In this document: piece by piece, positions 7,355-14,699 of the stretch
How the letters are laid out: each line of letters begins with the position of its first letter
How positions within the stretch are numbered: the stretch's first letter is position 1
NCBI GenBank assembly: GCA_025997215.1
Contig: BNUH01000036.1
Coordinates: 1-28,054, forward strand
Source of the DNA: Clostridia bacterium
GTDB lineage: Bacteria > Bacillota_A > Clostridia > Christensenellales > Aristaeellaceae
Length of the DNA stretch: 28,054 nucleotides
Reading direction: 5' to 3'
The notes under the pieces: generated by a model
What the model saw: the letters and a program-made list of their open reading frames with translations, nothing else
Told to the model about the DNA's origin: nothing
Database searches by the model: none
Program-made: the position numbers and the translations under genes

Positions 7355-9496
7355 TCATACGCTGGTGCTCGCCTTGATCAGCTGCAGCGCGCAGCACAGC
7401 TTATGCTGGCTGGCTTTCTCAATAGCCGCCGCGTCGCCGGATAGTCCCTTGATAACCGATATGGCGTTGATTATGCCCGCCATATCTGCCTCATTGTCGA
7501 TGACTGCCGCTCCGGTATTGATTAAGCGGCTGACCGCCGTCTCAATCGCGCATACTCCTGTAAGCACATCGGTCAATGCGTTGGACGACTGATTCGGCGA
7601 ACCGACGCACAGGCATGGCGACTCTGCGATGCAGCATAACTTTTGCGCGGTAACTTGGGCCATAACTGACATGGTTGTCACCAATTTGAGCGCGGTGTTT
7701 GTGATTACGGTATCAGTAACCGATGCGTTCTCATTGACGAGTAACGCATGCAGCAGCGCGTTGATAGAGTTCAGCATTTTGCTGGCGCCAATATCGCTGC
7801 GGCTGATGGACGCCACAACCTTCGTCAGCGCCGCGACGGAGGGTTCCGAGGGCTCCGTATCGCCCACAGTATTGCACGGAAACAATCTGGCATTATCAAA
7901 AAAACGTGATCCGGCGGTAACGTGCCGAATCTTTCCGTCATAGGCTTGACACCAGCATTTGATGGCGCTGGCTTGGCCCATTGGATCGTTGGTCGGACTT
8001 GGCATATCAATCCGCTCATCGTCACGGGTAACGGCTGCATATATGGCCTCGGTGTCCGGGTTGTCGCTGGCAGCCTTGCTGGGATAAAACCTCACGACAT
8101 AGTGAGGCGAGTTGGGCGTGCATGTCGACGGATCGCCCAAGCTGCAGCCCTGGTTATTATCGGGCGATATCATGTCGGGATCGGTGAGCGGCGCGTGTGT
8201 CAGCGTGATATTCTTATCCGGTGTTGAAGCAGTGCCGTACATCAGAATACATTCGTCGGCACAGTTTGACAGCTCCACGACAGCGCTTGATGCCGCTGGC
8301 GAACCGATTATGCGGCCCACATTGCCGGACAGCGATGAACTTTCGATGCTGATGGCGTATATGTTATTATTTACGATAACGCTGTCGGTATTTGTTATTA
8401 TAAACGAATAATAAATGATTCCGCTGACGCCGCCGACATATTGCGCGCCTTGGATCATTATATGCGCTACTACATTGTCGGTAATCTGGCTGGGGCTGCC
8501 GCCCAACGTGATCGAACCCATCAATCCGCCCGTGTATCGGCCTCCCGCTATATTACCTGCGCTGACGCAGCCTATCAGTACGCAGCTGCTGGTCGCCACA
8601 AACCGTCCGACGATGCCGCCGGTTCCTTCCCTGTTGACGGCATTGGTCCAGCTCTGTGAGTTTGGGGATATGTCGGCTAATCTGCCATAGTTTTTACAAT
8701 ATTCGACATTTGCGCACGCATCCACATCACCCACGATGCCGCCTATCGACGCGTTGTAGTTCAATCCGGCCGGGACATCAAGGACGATCGATCCATAATT
8801 AACACTCGACAACACGGTAATAGGATTGGAGTCTCGCCCATTGAGAACGCCAACAATACCGCCCAACTGGATGAGGTGCTGCGTCTCGAACCATGGCGAT
8901 TGAGGGATGGTATGGCACGCCACCAGGCCGTAGTTATAGCATTCATTGATTATATAAGATGGTTTATTATATATGCAGCAACCGAATATGCCGCCGATAT
9001 ACGCAGCCATCTCCGGTGTAGCATCGCAGACGACCTCTGCATAGTTCACGCAGTTGTGCAGTTCACACTTTAACAAAGAATAATTGATGATGGGTCTGCC
9101 GCCAATGAAACCGCCCAGCGTCAGGAACGTATCTTCGTGTACGCCATAAACGCGGATACTGCCGCGAACAATACAATTATTCATGGTAAAAATGCCAAAC
9201 CCCGCGAACGCGCCGAATGATTCTGCGTATGCAGCGTCGTAATCGATATCGACGACGATCTCCAGGTTATTAATGACCACTTCTCCCGCATCAAAACTAT
9301 TGAACAGTGAAGTGGTAAGGCCGACTATCTTCTTGTGGTTGCCTTCTATCGTTATCTGCTTGTTTTGTACATTTATAGATGTGAAGTTATCCTCAGGCAG
9401 TACACGGATATCATTATCCAGTGAAAATATATCGCCAGAATTGGCATTTTGCAGATATTCCATAAACTGTTGAATGGTAGAAACAGCTATAGACAC
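7355..9496 (-). CDS. Leaderless GLUG-type beta-helix surface protein with two C-terminal helical modules
   Basis: The product has 713 residues and is a homologue of the first, truncated gene in the window. Residues 1-60 begin MSIAVSTIQQF and include ANSGDIF, parallel to ANGDVF in the forward paralogue. About 90-410 is a beta-helix with IGGIFG, LGGIVG, IGGIVG, TGGIVG and GGLMG turns. Residues 466-541 look like one very divergent InlB-type repeat that keeps its cysteines (KCWC, FPC). Two helical modules follow, at about 555-625 and 637-707, each ending in KLCC. There are many Cys residues and no signal peptide or anchor. The start is GTG 9496, because GGTGAGG lies 6 nt upstream on this strand and the resulting N-terminus aligns with the paralogues. 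An upstream ATG at 9532 has no such site. It is encoded opposite to its relatives. Confidence 0.85.
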   Translation of the reverse strand: MSIAVSTIQQFMEYLQNANSGDIFSLDNDIRVLPEDNFTSINVQNKQITIEGNHKKIVGLTTSLFNSFDAGEVVINNLEIVVDIDYDAAYAESFGAFAGFGIFTMNNCIVRGSIRVYGVHEDTFLTLGGFIGGRPIINYSLLKCELHNCVNYAEVVCDATPEMAAYIGGIFGCCIYNKPSYIINECYNYGLVACHTIPQSPWFETQHLIQLGGIVGVLNGRDSNPITVLSSVNYGSIVLDVPAGLNYNASIGGIVGDVDACANVEYCKNYGRLADISPNSQSWTNAVNREGTGGIVGRFVATSSCVLIGCVSAGNIAGGRYTGGLMGSITLGGSPSQITDNVVAHIMIQGAQYVGGVSGIIYYSFIITNTDSVIVNNNIYAISIESSSLSGNVGRIIGSPAASSAVVELSNCADECILMYGTASTPDKNITLTHAPLTDPDMISPDNNQGCSLGDPSTCTPNSPHYVVRFYPSKAASDNPDTEAIYAAVTRDDERIDMPSPTNDPMGQASAIKCWCQAYDGKIRHVTAGSRFFDNARLFPCNTVGDTEPSEPSVAALTKVVASISRSDIGASKMLNSINALLHALLVNENASVTDTVITNTALKLVTTMSVMAQVTAQKLCCIAESPCLCVGSPNQSSNALTDVLTGVCAIETAVSRLINTGAAVIDNEADMAGIINAISVIKGLSGDAAAIEKASQHKLCCALQLIKASTSV

Positions 9497-9560
9497 AGAT
9501 AACCTCACCATCTTCCAGGCAGTGTCACACAATATACTATTATTCGCAATAATACTTGTA

Positions 9561-9588
9561 TATTATATGCGGCGTGACTGGCTAATGT
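9561..9588 (-). promoter_or_regulatory. Candidate promoter for the convergent surface gene
   Basis: On the minus strand, CATATAATA (9569 to 9561) is preceded by AC with a 17-nt gap. This fits the short sigma-K pattern (AC, 16-17 nt, CATA-N3-TA). The same bases can be read as a sigma-A pair, TTCACA (9591..9586) with an 18-nt spacer to TATAAT (9567..9562). It lies about 65 nt upstream of the GTG start. The sigma-K consensus is short and chance matches are common, so this is only suggestive. Confidence 0.25.
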
Positions 9589-9760
9589 GAAGGAATGTTA
9601 CAATTATCGGCAATTCTTCCGCGTATTCCATGATCGGGTGGGAGTGTCGCCGCATCAATTTCGGCGATGCGCTGGCGATACACCGCAAATTGTTACAAGT
9701 GAACGGAGTGTGCACGAAAATATTTCGTTACAACCACTTGACAACTTTTCGGAGTTATGA
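9578..9760 (+). pseudogene. AraC-family regulator remnant (C-terminal DNA-binding end)
   Basis: This open stretch of 60 codons has no start codon and follows a stop at 9575. Its translation contains NYRQFFRVF followed by GVSPHQFRR, the second helix-turn-helix and closing signature of AraC/XylS regulators. The rest of the domain and any sensor part are gone. The tail after the signature is unrelated read-through to the stop at 9758. It is a decayed gene end, not a working regulator. Confidence 0.6.
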
Positions 9761-9766
9761 TATGAT
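9738..9766 (+). promoter_or_regulatory. Strong sigma-A promoter, orphaned
   Basis: TTGACA at 9738..9743 and TATGAT at 9761..9766 are separated by exactly 17 bp, close to a perfect housekeeping promoter. The start of transcription is expected near 9773. The next intact gene is the alkaline phosphatase at 10093, so the transcript would have an approximately 320-nt leader containing an IS3-type remnant. The -35 lies inside the AraC remnant. The promoter may have served a lost gene, or may now drive the phosphatase. Confidence 0.65.
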
Positions 9767-9814
9767 GTGTTACGCGTGATAGGTGTCGGTTGGTTCCATA
9801 TACTCTTACTATAA

Positions 9815-9937
9815 AACTGGACCACGAAAAAAGAGGAGCTAAGTAGTGGACAAACTGGAGGAATGAGGAAGAATTATCCAGCGCAGTTCAAAGCAAAGGT
9901 GGTCATGGAGGTATTAGCAGGGGAGGCATGGTTATAA
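9815..9937 (+). mobile_element. IS3-family remnant (start of OrfA)
   Basis: From ATG 9863, after GGAGG, a 24-codon frame reads MRKNYPAQFKAKVVMEVLAG and stops at 9937. This is the standard start of IS3-group OrfA transposases (basic N-terminus, QFKAKV, E-L-G). The rest of OrfA and all of OrfB are absent. The preceding AACTGGACCACGAAAAAAGA resembles the A-rich left end of such elements, but I cannot define the terminal repeat or the right end. Confidence 0.6.
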
Positions 9938-10092
9938 GGATCACTGCCAATGGTGGGAAGATACAACCCAGGCGTCGTGACGGTAATTGTCACATCAATC
10001 TACTTGATACCAAAACTTTACGCAAGCACGCTTTCGGACTTTACATGCCTTCCTTAAAATAGGGCTTGTCAATAATAAATGGAGGGACAGAC
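9938..10092. other. Intergenic DNA before the phosphatase gene
   Basis: Nothing gene-like was found here. A small inverted repeat (GTGAC, 7 nt, GTCAC) lies near 9979..9995. Its half-site spacing does not fit a CRP site. The only clear functional element is the ribosome site GGAGGG at 10081..10086. Confidence 0.4.
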
Positions 10093-11871
10093 ATGCGCAA
10101 ATTTGCTAAGGTTCTGGCGCTGGCAATGGCGATCGTATTCGCCGCGGCATCATTCGCGTTCCCGCTTACCGTTTCGGCTGAAGCCGCGCCTTCGATCACG
10201 GTGTTCCCGGTGGATCGCGCAACGATCCTGGCTGGAGCGGTCGTGGACTTCAAGGTGGAAGTCAACAACGTTGGCGGCGCGGTAGATTCGTTCAGCGTTA
10301 CGCTGAACGGCGTTGACGCGTCCGAGTTTCTGGGTAAGGATTTTCAGGAAGCGGCTACTACGCGGGATGGCGTGTACCGCATGTGGAGCGCGGTCTCGTT
10401 CACACAGACCGGTTCCGTCGAGGTTAATGTATCGGCGGCGGGCATGAGCAAGACCGTCGTTTACGATGTGCTGCAGGCGCAGGAGAAGAAAGCTAAGAAC
10501 GTCATCCTGATGATTGGCGACGGTTTAGCGCAGCAGACTCGCACGGCAGCGCGCATCGTATCCAAGAACCTGGTCGAGGGCAAGTATAATGGTTATTTGA
10601 ATATGGATGTGATGGATGTGGCAACGATCGTTACAACATCCGGCCTTAACAGCCTCGTGACCGATTCCGCAAACAGCGCTTCGGCTTACGCGACTGGTCA
10701 TAAGACAAGCAACAACGCGATGGGGTTGTACACATTCTACCCGAACGACGCGGATCAAGTCGCGCCGAAGGTAGAGAATATCGTCGAGCTGGCCAAGCGC
10801 GCAGGTATGGCGACAGGCTTGGTGACAACGTCCGAGATTACGGACGCAACACCCGCCGCGATGTTCGTACATGTGCCGCAGCGTTCGAAGATGGCAAGCA
10901 TCGTCGATCAGATGCTGCTGGACGGTCAGCGTCCCGATGTGATCATGGGCGGCGGCGCGGCATGGTTCTGGCCGCAATCAACGACAGGATCCAAGCGTGC
11001 GGACGACCGCGACGCTATCACGGAGTTCGAGAACCTTGGCTATTCCATCGTGGGAAATGCGGCAGAATTGAATGCGCTTAGTGCAGACACCACACAAATA
11101 CTTGGCTTATTCAACAGCGGCAACATGTCCCCTTACATCGACAAGTTTATCGAGCAATCCCCCGGCGTGCTTGGATCATACGACAATCAGCCCGCGTTGT
11201 TCGATATGACCCAGACCGCCATCGACGCGCTCAGCAAGAACGAGAACGGCTTCTTCCTGATGGTTGAAGGCGCGCTGATCGACAAGCAAGAGCATGCGAT
11301 GGACTGGGAACGCGCGGTGTGGGATACGATCGAGTTTGACAAAGCCGTCGGCGTGGCGAAAGCGTTCGCGGATCAAAACGGCGATACGCTGGTCATCGTT
11401 GTGGCGGATCACAGCCACTCGATATCCGTGTACGGCACGCTCGACAACAGCAAATCCGGCGCGGACAAGATCCAGCTGTATGAGAACGCGGGCTATCCCA
11501 CCTACACAGATTCCGACGGCGATGGCTTCCCTGATGAGATAATAACTGATGTGACGCTGCTCATCGGCTGGGGCAACCATCCCGCGTATTATGAGGACTT
11601 CAGCTATCACGCTACGCCCAGCGCGCCAGCCGTGATCGTCGATGGCGTTGCGGTACCCAACGCACAGGGACGCATAGCCAACAAACCGATCCTGATACCG
11701 TCGAACCTAACACCCGATCAGTCGCAGGAAGTGCATTCCGCTGACGATGTGACGCTAGTGGCATACGGCGCGGGCAGCGACTACTTCACCAGCACGATCA
11801 CTGATAACACGCAGGTGTTCTTTGCGATGATCAACGCGCTGGGGCTTGACCCGCTGAACCTTAGCAAGTAA
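10093..11871 (+). CDS. Secreted alkaline phosphatase (PhoA family)
   Basis: It hydrolyses phosphate monoesters outside the membrane. A signal peptide covers about residues 1-29 (FAFPLTVSA, then EA). Residues 33-125 look like an Ig-like beta domain, an addition to the core enzyme. The catalytic core follows, with all expected motifs: ILMIGDG (metal ligand D143), TDSANSA (nucleophile S192 after D191), DATPAA with H260, VEGALIDKQEHA (E392, D397, H401), ADHSHS (D439, H440) and VHSAD (H548). An insertion DSDGDGFPDE (473-482) is a calcium-loop type DxDxDG motif. The protein has 592 residues, longer than the 450-470 of E. coli PhoA. ATG 10093 is preferred over an upstream TTG because GGAGGG sits 6 nt before it. 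The lipoprotein gene follows 31 bp later, so co-transcription is likely. I see no Pho box. Confidence 0.95.
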   Translation: MRKFAKVLALAMAIVFAAASFAFPLTVSAEAAPSITVFPVDRATILAGAVVDFKVEVNNVGGAVDSFSVTLNGVDASEFLGKDFQEAATTRDGVYRMWSAVSFTQTGSVEVNVSAAGMSKTVVYDVLQAQEKKAKNVILMIGDGLAQQTRTAARIVSKNLVEGKYNGYLNMDVMDVATIVTTSGLNSLVTDSANSASAYATGHKTSNNAMGLYTFYPNDADQVAPKVENIVELAKRAGMATGLVTTSEITDATPAAMFVHVPQRSKMASIVDQMLLDGQRPDVIMGGGAAWFWPQSTTGSKRADDRDAITEFENLGYSIVGNAAELNALSADTTQILGLFNSGNMSPYIDKFIEQSPGVLGSYDNQPALFDMTQTAIDALSKNENGFFLMVEGALIDKQEHAMDWERAVWDTIEFDKAVGVAKAFADQNGDTLVIVVADHSHSISVYGTLDNSKSGADKIQLYENAGYPTYTDSDGDGFPDEIITDVTLLIGWGNHPAYYEDFSYHATPSAPAVIVDGVAVPNAQGRIANKPILIPSNLTPDQSQEVHSADDVTLVAYGAGSDYFTSTITDNTQVFFAMINALGLDPLNLSK

Positions 11872-11902
11872 TAACAATTCCAATCGGAAGAAAGGGCCGA
11901 TC

Positions 11903-12385
11903 ATGCTGAAACGGCTGACGTTGATTGTGTTAATCTTGATGGTGCTGCTTGCGGCTGGCTGCTCTCCTTCCAGTACGACGAATCCTGATGAGAACCATCG
12001 GGATTCCGCCGTACCTGTCCCGTTGAAGTTTTCCGAACTGTACGGCGAATCCAGCGTGCGCGGCCTAAGTTTTTCTGATAAGCTGAATGAGCTTGCCGGT
12101 AAAACAATCGTTATGAAAGGTTACATGGCACCGCCGCTCAAACCGTCGCTGGATTTTTTCGTGCTGACATCACAGCCCATGTCCATCTGTCCATTCTGTG
12201 ATTCGGACGCAAGCTGGCCCGCCGACATCGTCTTGGTTTATATGAAAAAGAATAGTTCCATAATTGCCACCACCGCGCCGCTTGAAGTGACGGGTCGATT
12301 GGACACAGGCAGTTATACAGATGAAGTTACTGGATTCATCAGTCAAATACGCATATACGCAGACAAGGTCGTTCCGCTTCAATAG
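11903..12385 (+). CDS. Lipoprotein with CPFC motif, DUF3299-like
   Basis: The product has 160 residues. An N-terminal lipoprotein signal ends in LLAAGC, so C20 should be lipidated and the protein anchored outside the membrane. After a Ser/Pro-rich linker the mature domain has FFVLTSQPMSICPFC (C96, C99) and SWPADIVLVY, followed by a beta-rich end (LEVTGRL). From memory, this combination matches a DUF3299-type family whose genes often accompany a LolD-like ATPase and FtsX-like permease, including a zinc-responsive locus in Pseudomonas. The next two genes here are exactly that pair. The C-x-x-C could bind metal or form a disulfide. GAAAGG upstream serves as the ribosome site. The family name is a recollection; the lipoprotein nature is visible. 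Confidence 0.75.
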   Translation: MLKRLTLIVLILMVLLAAGCSPSSTTNPDENHRDSAVPVPLKFSELYGESSVRGLSFSDKLNELAGKTIVMKGYMAPPLKPSLDFFVLTSQPMSICPFCDSDASWPADIVLVYMKKNSSIIATTAPLEVTGRLDTGSYTDEVTGFISQIRIYADKVVPLQ

Positions 12386-12425
12386 ATGTCGGAAATATCG
12401 GAAATGTCGAAGATTGGGTGAGAAC

Positions 12426-13121
12426 ATGATCAAATTAACGGATGTTGTGAAAGAATACCGCGCGCCGGGTTCTCGCGGTATCATCCAAGCGTTGAAGATA
12501 GACAGTCTATCAATCACGGCGGGCGAGAAGGTCGGCGTGTGCGGCATGAGCGGCTCCGGCAAGACCACGCTGCTGCATATATTATCCGGCATAATCAAAC
12601 CCACGTCTGGCGAAGTTGAGGTAGCCGGCGTGCGGTTGGATCGATTAAGCGAATCCAAGCGCGATCTGTTCCGCGCGCGGCATGTTGGCTATATATTCCA
12701 GTTCTTTTATTTGATACCATATCTGTCCGCGCTGGATAACGTTACCGTGGCTATGTTTTTTAGCAAAGGCGGCCAATCCCGCGGCGAGATAGAACGCAAG
12801 GCGCTGCTGCTGCTGGAGCGTGTCGGATTGGCTGAACGAGCGCGGCATCTGCCCGGTCAACTCAGCGGCGGCGAACAGCAGCGCGTGTGTATCGCGCGGG
12901 CGTTGGCGAACGATCCGCCGCTGATCATCGCCGACGAACCCACCGCGAATCTCGACGCCAAGAATAAGTCGCTTGTGCTGAACATGCTGCATAGCGCATG
13001 CGACGAAAAGCGCTTGACGCTGCTGCTGGCCAGCCATGATCGCGAGACGCTCGACGGTTTTCACCGCAGAATCAACCTGGATGAACCGAGGCTGCCGGAT
13101 GCTGATAAATATATCGCTTAA
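12426..13121 (+). CDS. ABC transporter ATPase, LolD/MacB-like
   Basis: The product has 231 residues and is a complete ABC nucleotide-binding subunit. The Walker A is GMSGSGKTT, the Q-loop region is [18 protein letters not shown], the signature is LSGGEQQRV, the Walker B is [12 protein letters not shown], and the switch histidine is in LASHDRE. The QFFYLIP and SALDNV pattern is typical of the LolD/MacB/FtsE branch, which powers FtsX-like permeases rather than import. The start is ATG 12426, where the family-like sequence [11 protein letters not shown] begins, with GGGTGAG just upstream. The longer open frame upstream overlaps the lipoprotein gene and is not family-like. It overlaps the permease gene by 23 bp. 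Confidence 0.93.
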   Translation: MIKLTDVVKEYRAPGSRGIIQALKIDSLSITAGEKVGVCGMSGSGKTTLLHILSGIIKPTSGEVEVAGVRLDRLSESKRDLFRARHVGYIFQFFYLIPYLSALDNVTVAMFFSKGGQSRGEIERKALLLLERVGLAERARHLPGQLSGGEQQRVCIARALANDPPLIIADEPTANLDAKNKSLVLNMLHSACDEKRLTLLLASHDRETLDGFHRRINLDEPRLPDADKYIA

Positions 13122-14274
13122 ATACATAAAAATTCATCTGCGCCAATATCTTCTGACTGTGGCGGTCGCCGCGCTGTCGGTCAGTCTGACGATAGCCGTA
13201 ATGCTGGTCTCATCATCAATAAAGGATAGCGTTGTGTATACAACCATGCCGTTTGACATGATTGTCGGGGCGAAAGGCAGCGCGGCGCAGTTGGTATTGA
13301 ACACGGTGTTCCTGCAAGATACGCCCATAGGAAATGTCGACGGCGCGCTGTATGAGGAATTCAAGCGTGACGAACGTGTGAACCGGATCGTGCCGTTGGC
13401 GTTTGGCGATAGTTATATGGGATATCGCATCGTTGGCACAAGCGCCGATATACTTGAGATGCGCCTGAGCATCAAGGACGAACCGATATTCCAGCTTAGC
13501 GGGGGCAGATTCTTTGAAAATCCATATGAAATCGTGCTAGGCGCGTCGACGGCGAAAAATCTCGGCTTGAAGATTGGCGATAAGGTCACCGCGACGCATG
13601 GACTGGCCGCGCTGATTGATGATGACGATCACGACCACAATAAAGCATATACGGTGGTCGGTATCTTAAACGAGATGCGCCGCCCGTATGACAGCGGGAT
13701 ATTTACATCCATAGAAACATATTGGGATATCCACGGCGCTGATCGAAATGTGTCAGCATTCATCATCACACCCAAAGATTACGTTGGATTGATGACTATG
13801 TACCAAGAACTAAGTAGCAGCACAAAAGCGCAAGGCGTTTTCCCAGGCCAAGTGGTCGGCGAACTGTTCGGCATAATCGGCCAGAGCGAGGATGTGTTAA
13901 GACTCGTATCGTATGCGGTTGCCGCGCTGGGATTTGCGACGGTCGTTATATCATTATACTGGTCCGTGCTCAACCGTCAGAAGGAAAACGCCATATTCCG
14001 CGCGCTTGGCGCGGGACGGCGGCATTTGCTAGGCATGGTCATCGCGGAGAGCTTGTTGGTTATGGTCTCATCAAATGTGCTGGGTTTGGCGCTGGGGCAT
14101 GCGATTGCGGCGGGAATCGGCGGGTACATGCGCGAGCGGATGGCGATATACGCAGACGTACATTTTGAACTGCGCGAGTTATATGTTGCCGGCATCTACA
14201 TGCTAACGGGAATTATAGGCGCGTTGATGCCCGCGCGGAGTGCGTACACTCAGGAGGTTACTAGCTTTCTTTGA
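13099..14274 (+). CDS. FtsX/MacB-like ABC permease with Asp/His-rich external loop
   Basis: The product has 391 residues and partners the preceding ATPase. It has one transmembrane helix at about 18-38, a large extracytoplasmic domain at about 40-265 (MacB periplasmic-core type), then three helices at about 270-290, 312-342 and 362-378. The NRQKENAIFRALGAGRR coupling segment is typical of FtsX. Residues 174-180 (DDDDHDH) form a loop that could bind a divalent metal. ATG 13099 is preferred because the family-like N-terminus [11 protein letters not shown] starts there and lies inside the end of the ATPase gene, as is usual for coupled pairs. The lipoprotein, ATPase and permease probably form one complex that moves a substrate out of, or within, the outer membrane leaflet. 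A link to metal is inferred from the loop and the lipoprotein. Confidence 0.88.
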   Translation: MLINISLKYIKIHLRQYLLTVAVAALSVSLTIAVMLVSSSIKDSVVYTTMPFDMIVGAKGSAAQLVLNTVFLQDTPIGNVDGALYEEFKRDERVNRIVPLAFGDSYMGYRIVGTSADILEMRLSIKDEPIFQLSGGRFFENPYEIVLGASTAKNLGLKIGDKVTATHGLAALIDDDDHDHNKAYTVVGILNEMRRPYDSGIFTSIETYWDIHGADRNVSAFIITPKDYVGLMTMYQELSSSTKAQGVFPGQVVGELFGIIGQSEDVLRLVSYAVAALGFATVVISLYWSVLNRQKENAIFRALGAGRRHLLGMVIAESLLVMVSSNVLGLALGHAIAAGIGGYMRERMAIYADVHFELRELYVAGIYMLTGIIGALMPARSAYTQEVTSFL

Positions 14275-14612
14275 GCCGACCAGAGGATGGCCGTATTCTA
14301 AATCTAGCGTTCTGGAAGCTGCAGACCACAGCACCTCGTAGGAGGCTCAGGAAGGCCTTCAGAAGCTCGTTTAATATCATGGTATTCTCGAAGCTAAATG
14401 AGCTTCTATGAGCTGCGCAATTTGAACTACGCCAGCGGCGTCGTAGAACCAGTTGCCGATACAGGTGTCCGTCTGGCTGGGTGGCGTATATGCGCAGTAT
14501 CGGGATAGGAACAGACGCTGAAATATCCTCTTGTTATTCATGCATTCTTCTGGTAACATAAGTGCAGTCACAACTTGTGATTATCAAAAGGGTTAGCGCG
14601 AGAACGCTAAAT
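14275..14612. other. Non-coding gap of about 340 bp with decayed sequence
   Basis: No intact gene, RNA or terminator is visible. A 10-bp palindrome GAAGGCCTTC lies near 14352..14361. On the minus strand, about 14430..14490 reads SQTDTCIGNWFYDA, faintly like a GH29 fucosidase motif, but the match is too short to call. The area looks like eroded genes between two intact units. Confidence 0.4.
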
Positions 14613-14669
14613 ACGGGCATGACGCCGGGTGAGTATAAGAAGTGGGCGGCTGCGCAGAAGGGGCATTAA
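14613..14669 (+). pseudogene. AraC-family C-terminal tail remnant
   Basis: In one frame the bases read TGMTPGEYKKWAAAQKGH and then a stop. GMTPGEY is the closing signature of many AraC/XylS regulators (G-x-[ST]-P-x-x-[FY]). The helices that should precede it are not recognisable. This is probably the last surviving piece of a regulator gene, ending 30 bp before the racemase gene. Confidence 0.45.
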
Positions 14670-14699
14670 AGCTGCAGCTGAGTTTATGGAGGATGGATT

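Noticed and set aside
9979..9995. GTGAC-N7-GTCAC inverted repeat as a CRP/FNR-type site
   Set aside because: The half-site spacing differs from the CRP pattern, and no promoter is placed to use it.
14430..14490. Minus-strand reading SQTDTCIGNWFYDA, like a GH29 alpha-fucosidase motif
   Set aside because: Only about 14 residues match a remembered motif, and nothing before or after supports it. It is too short to call a pseudogene.
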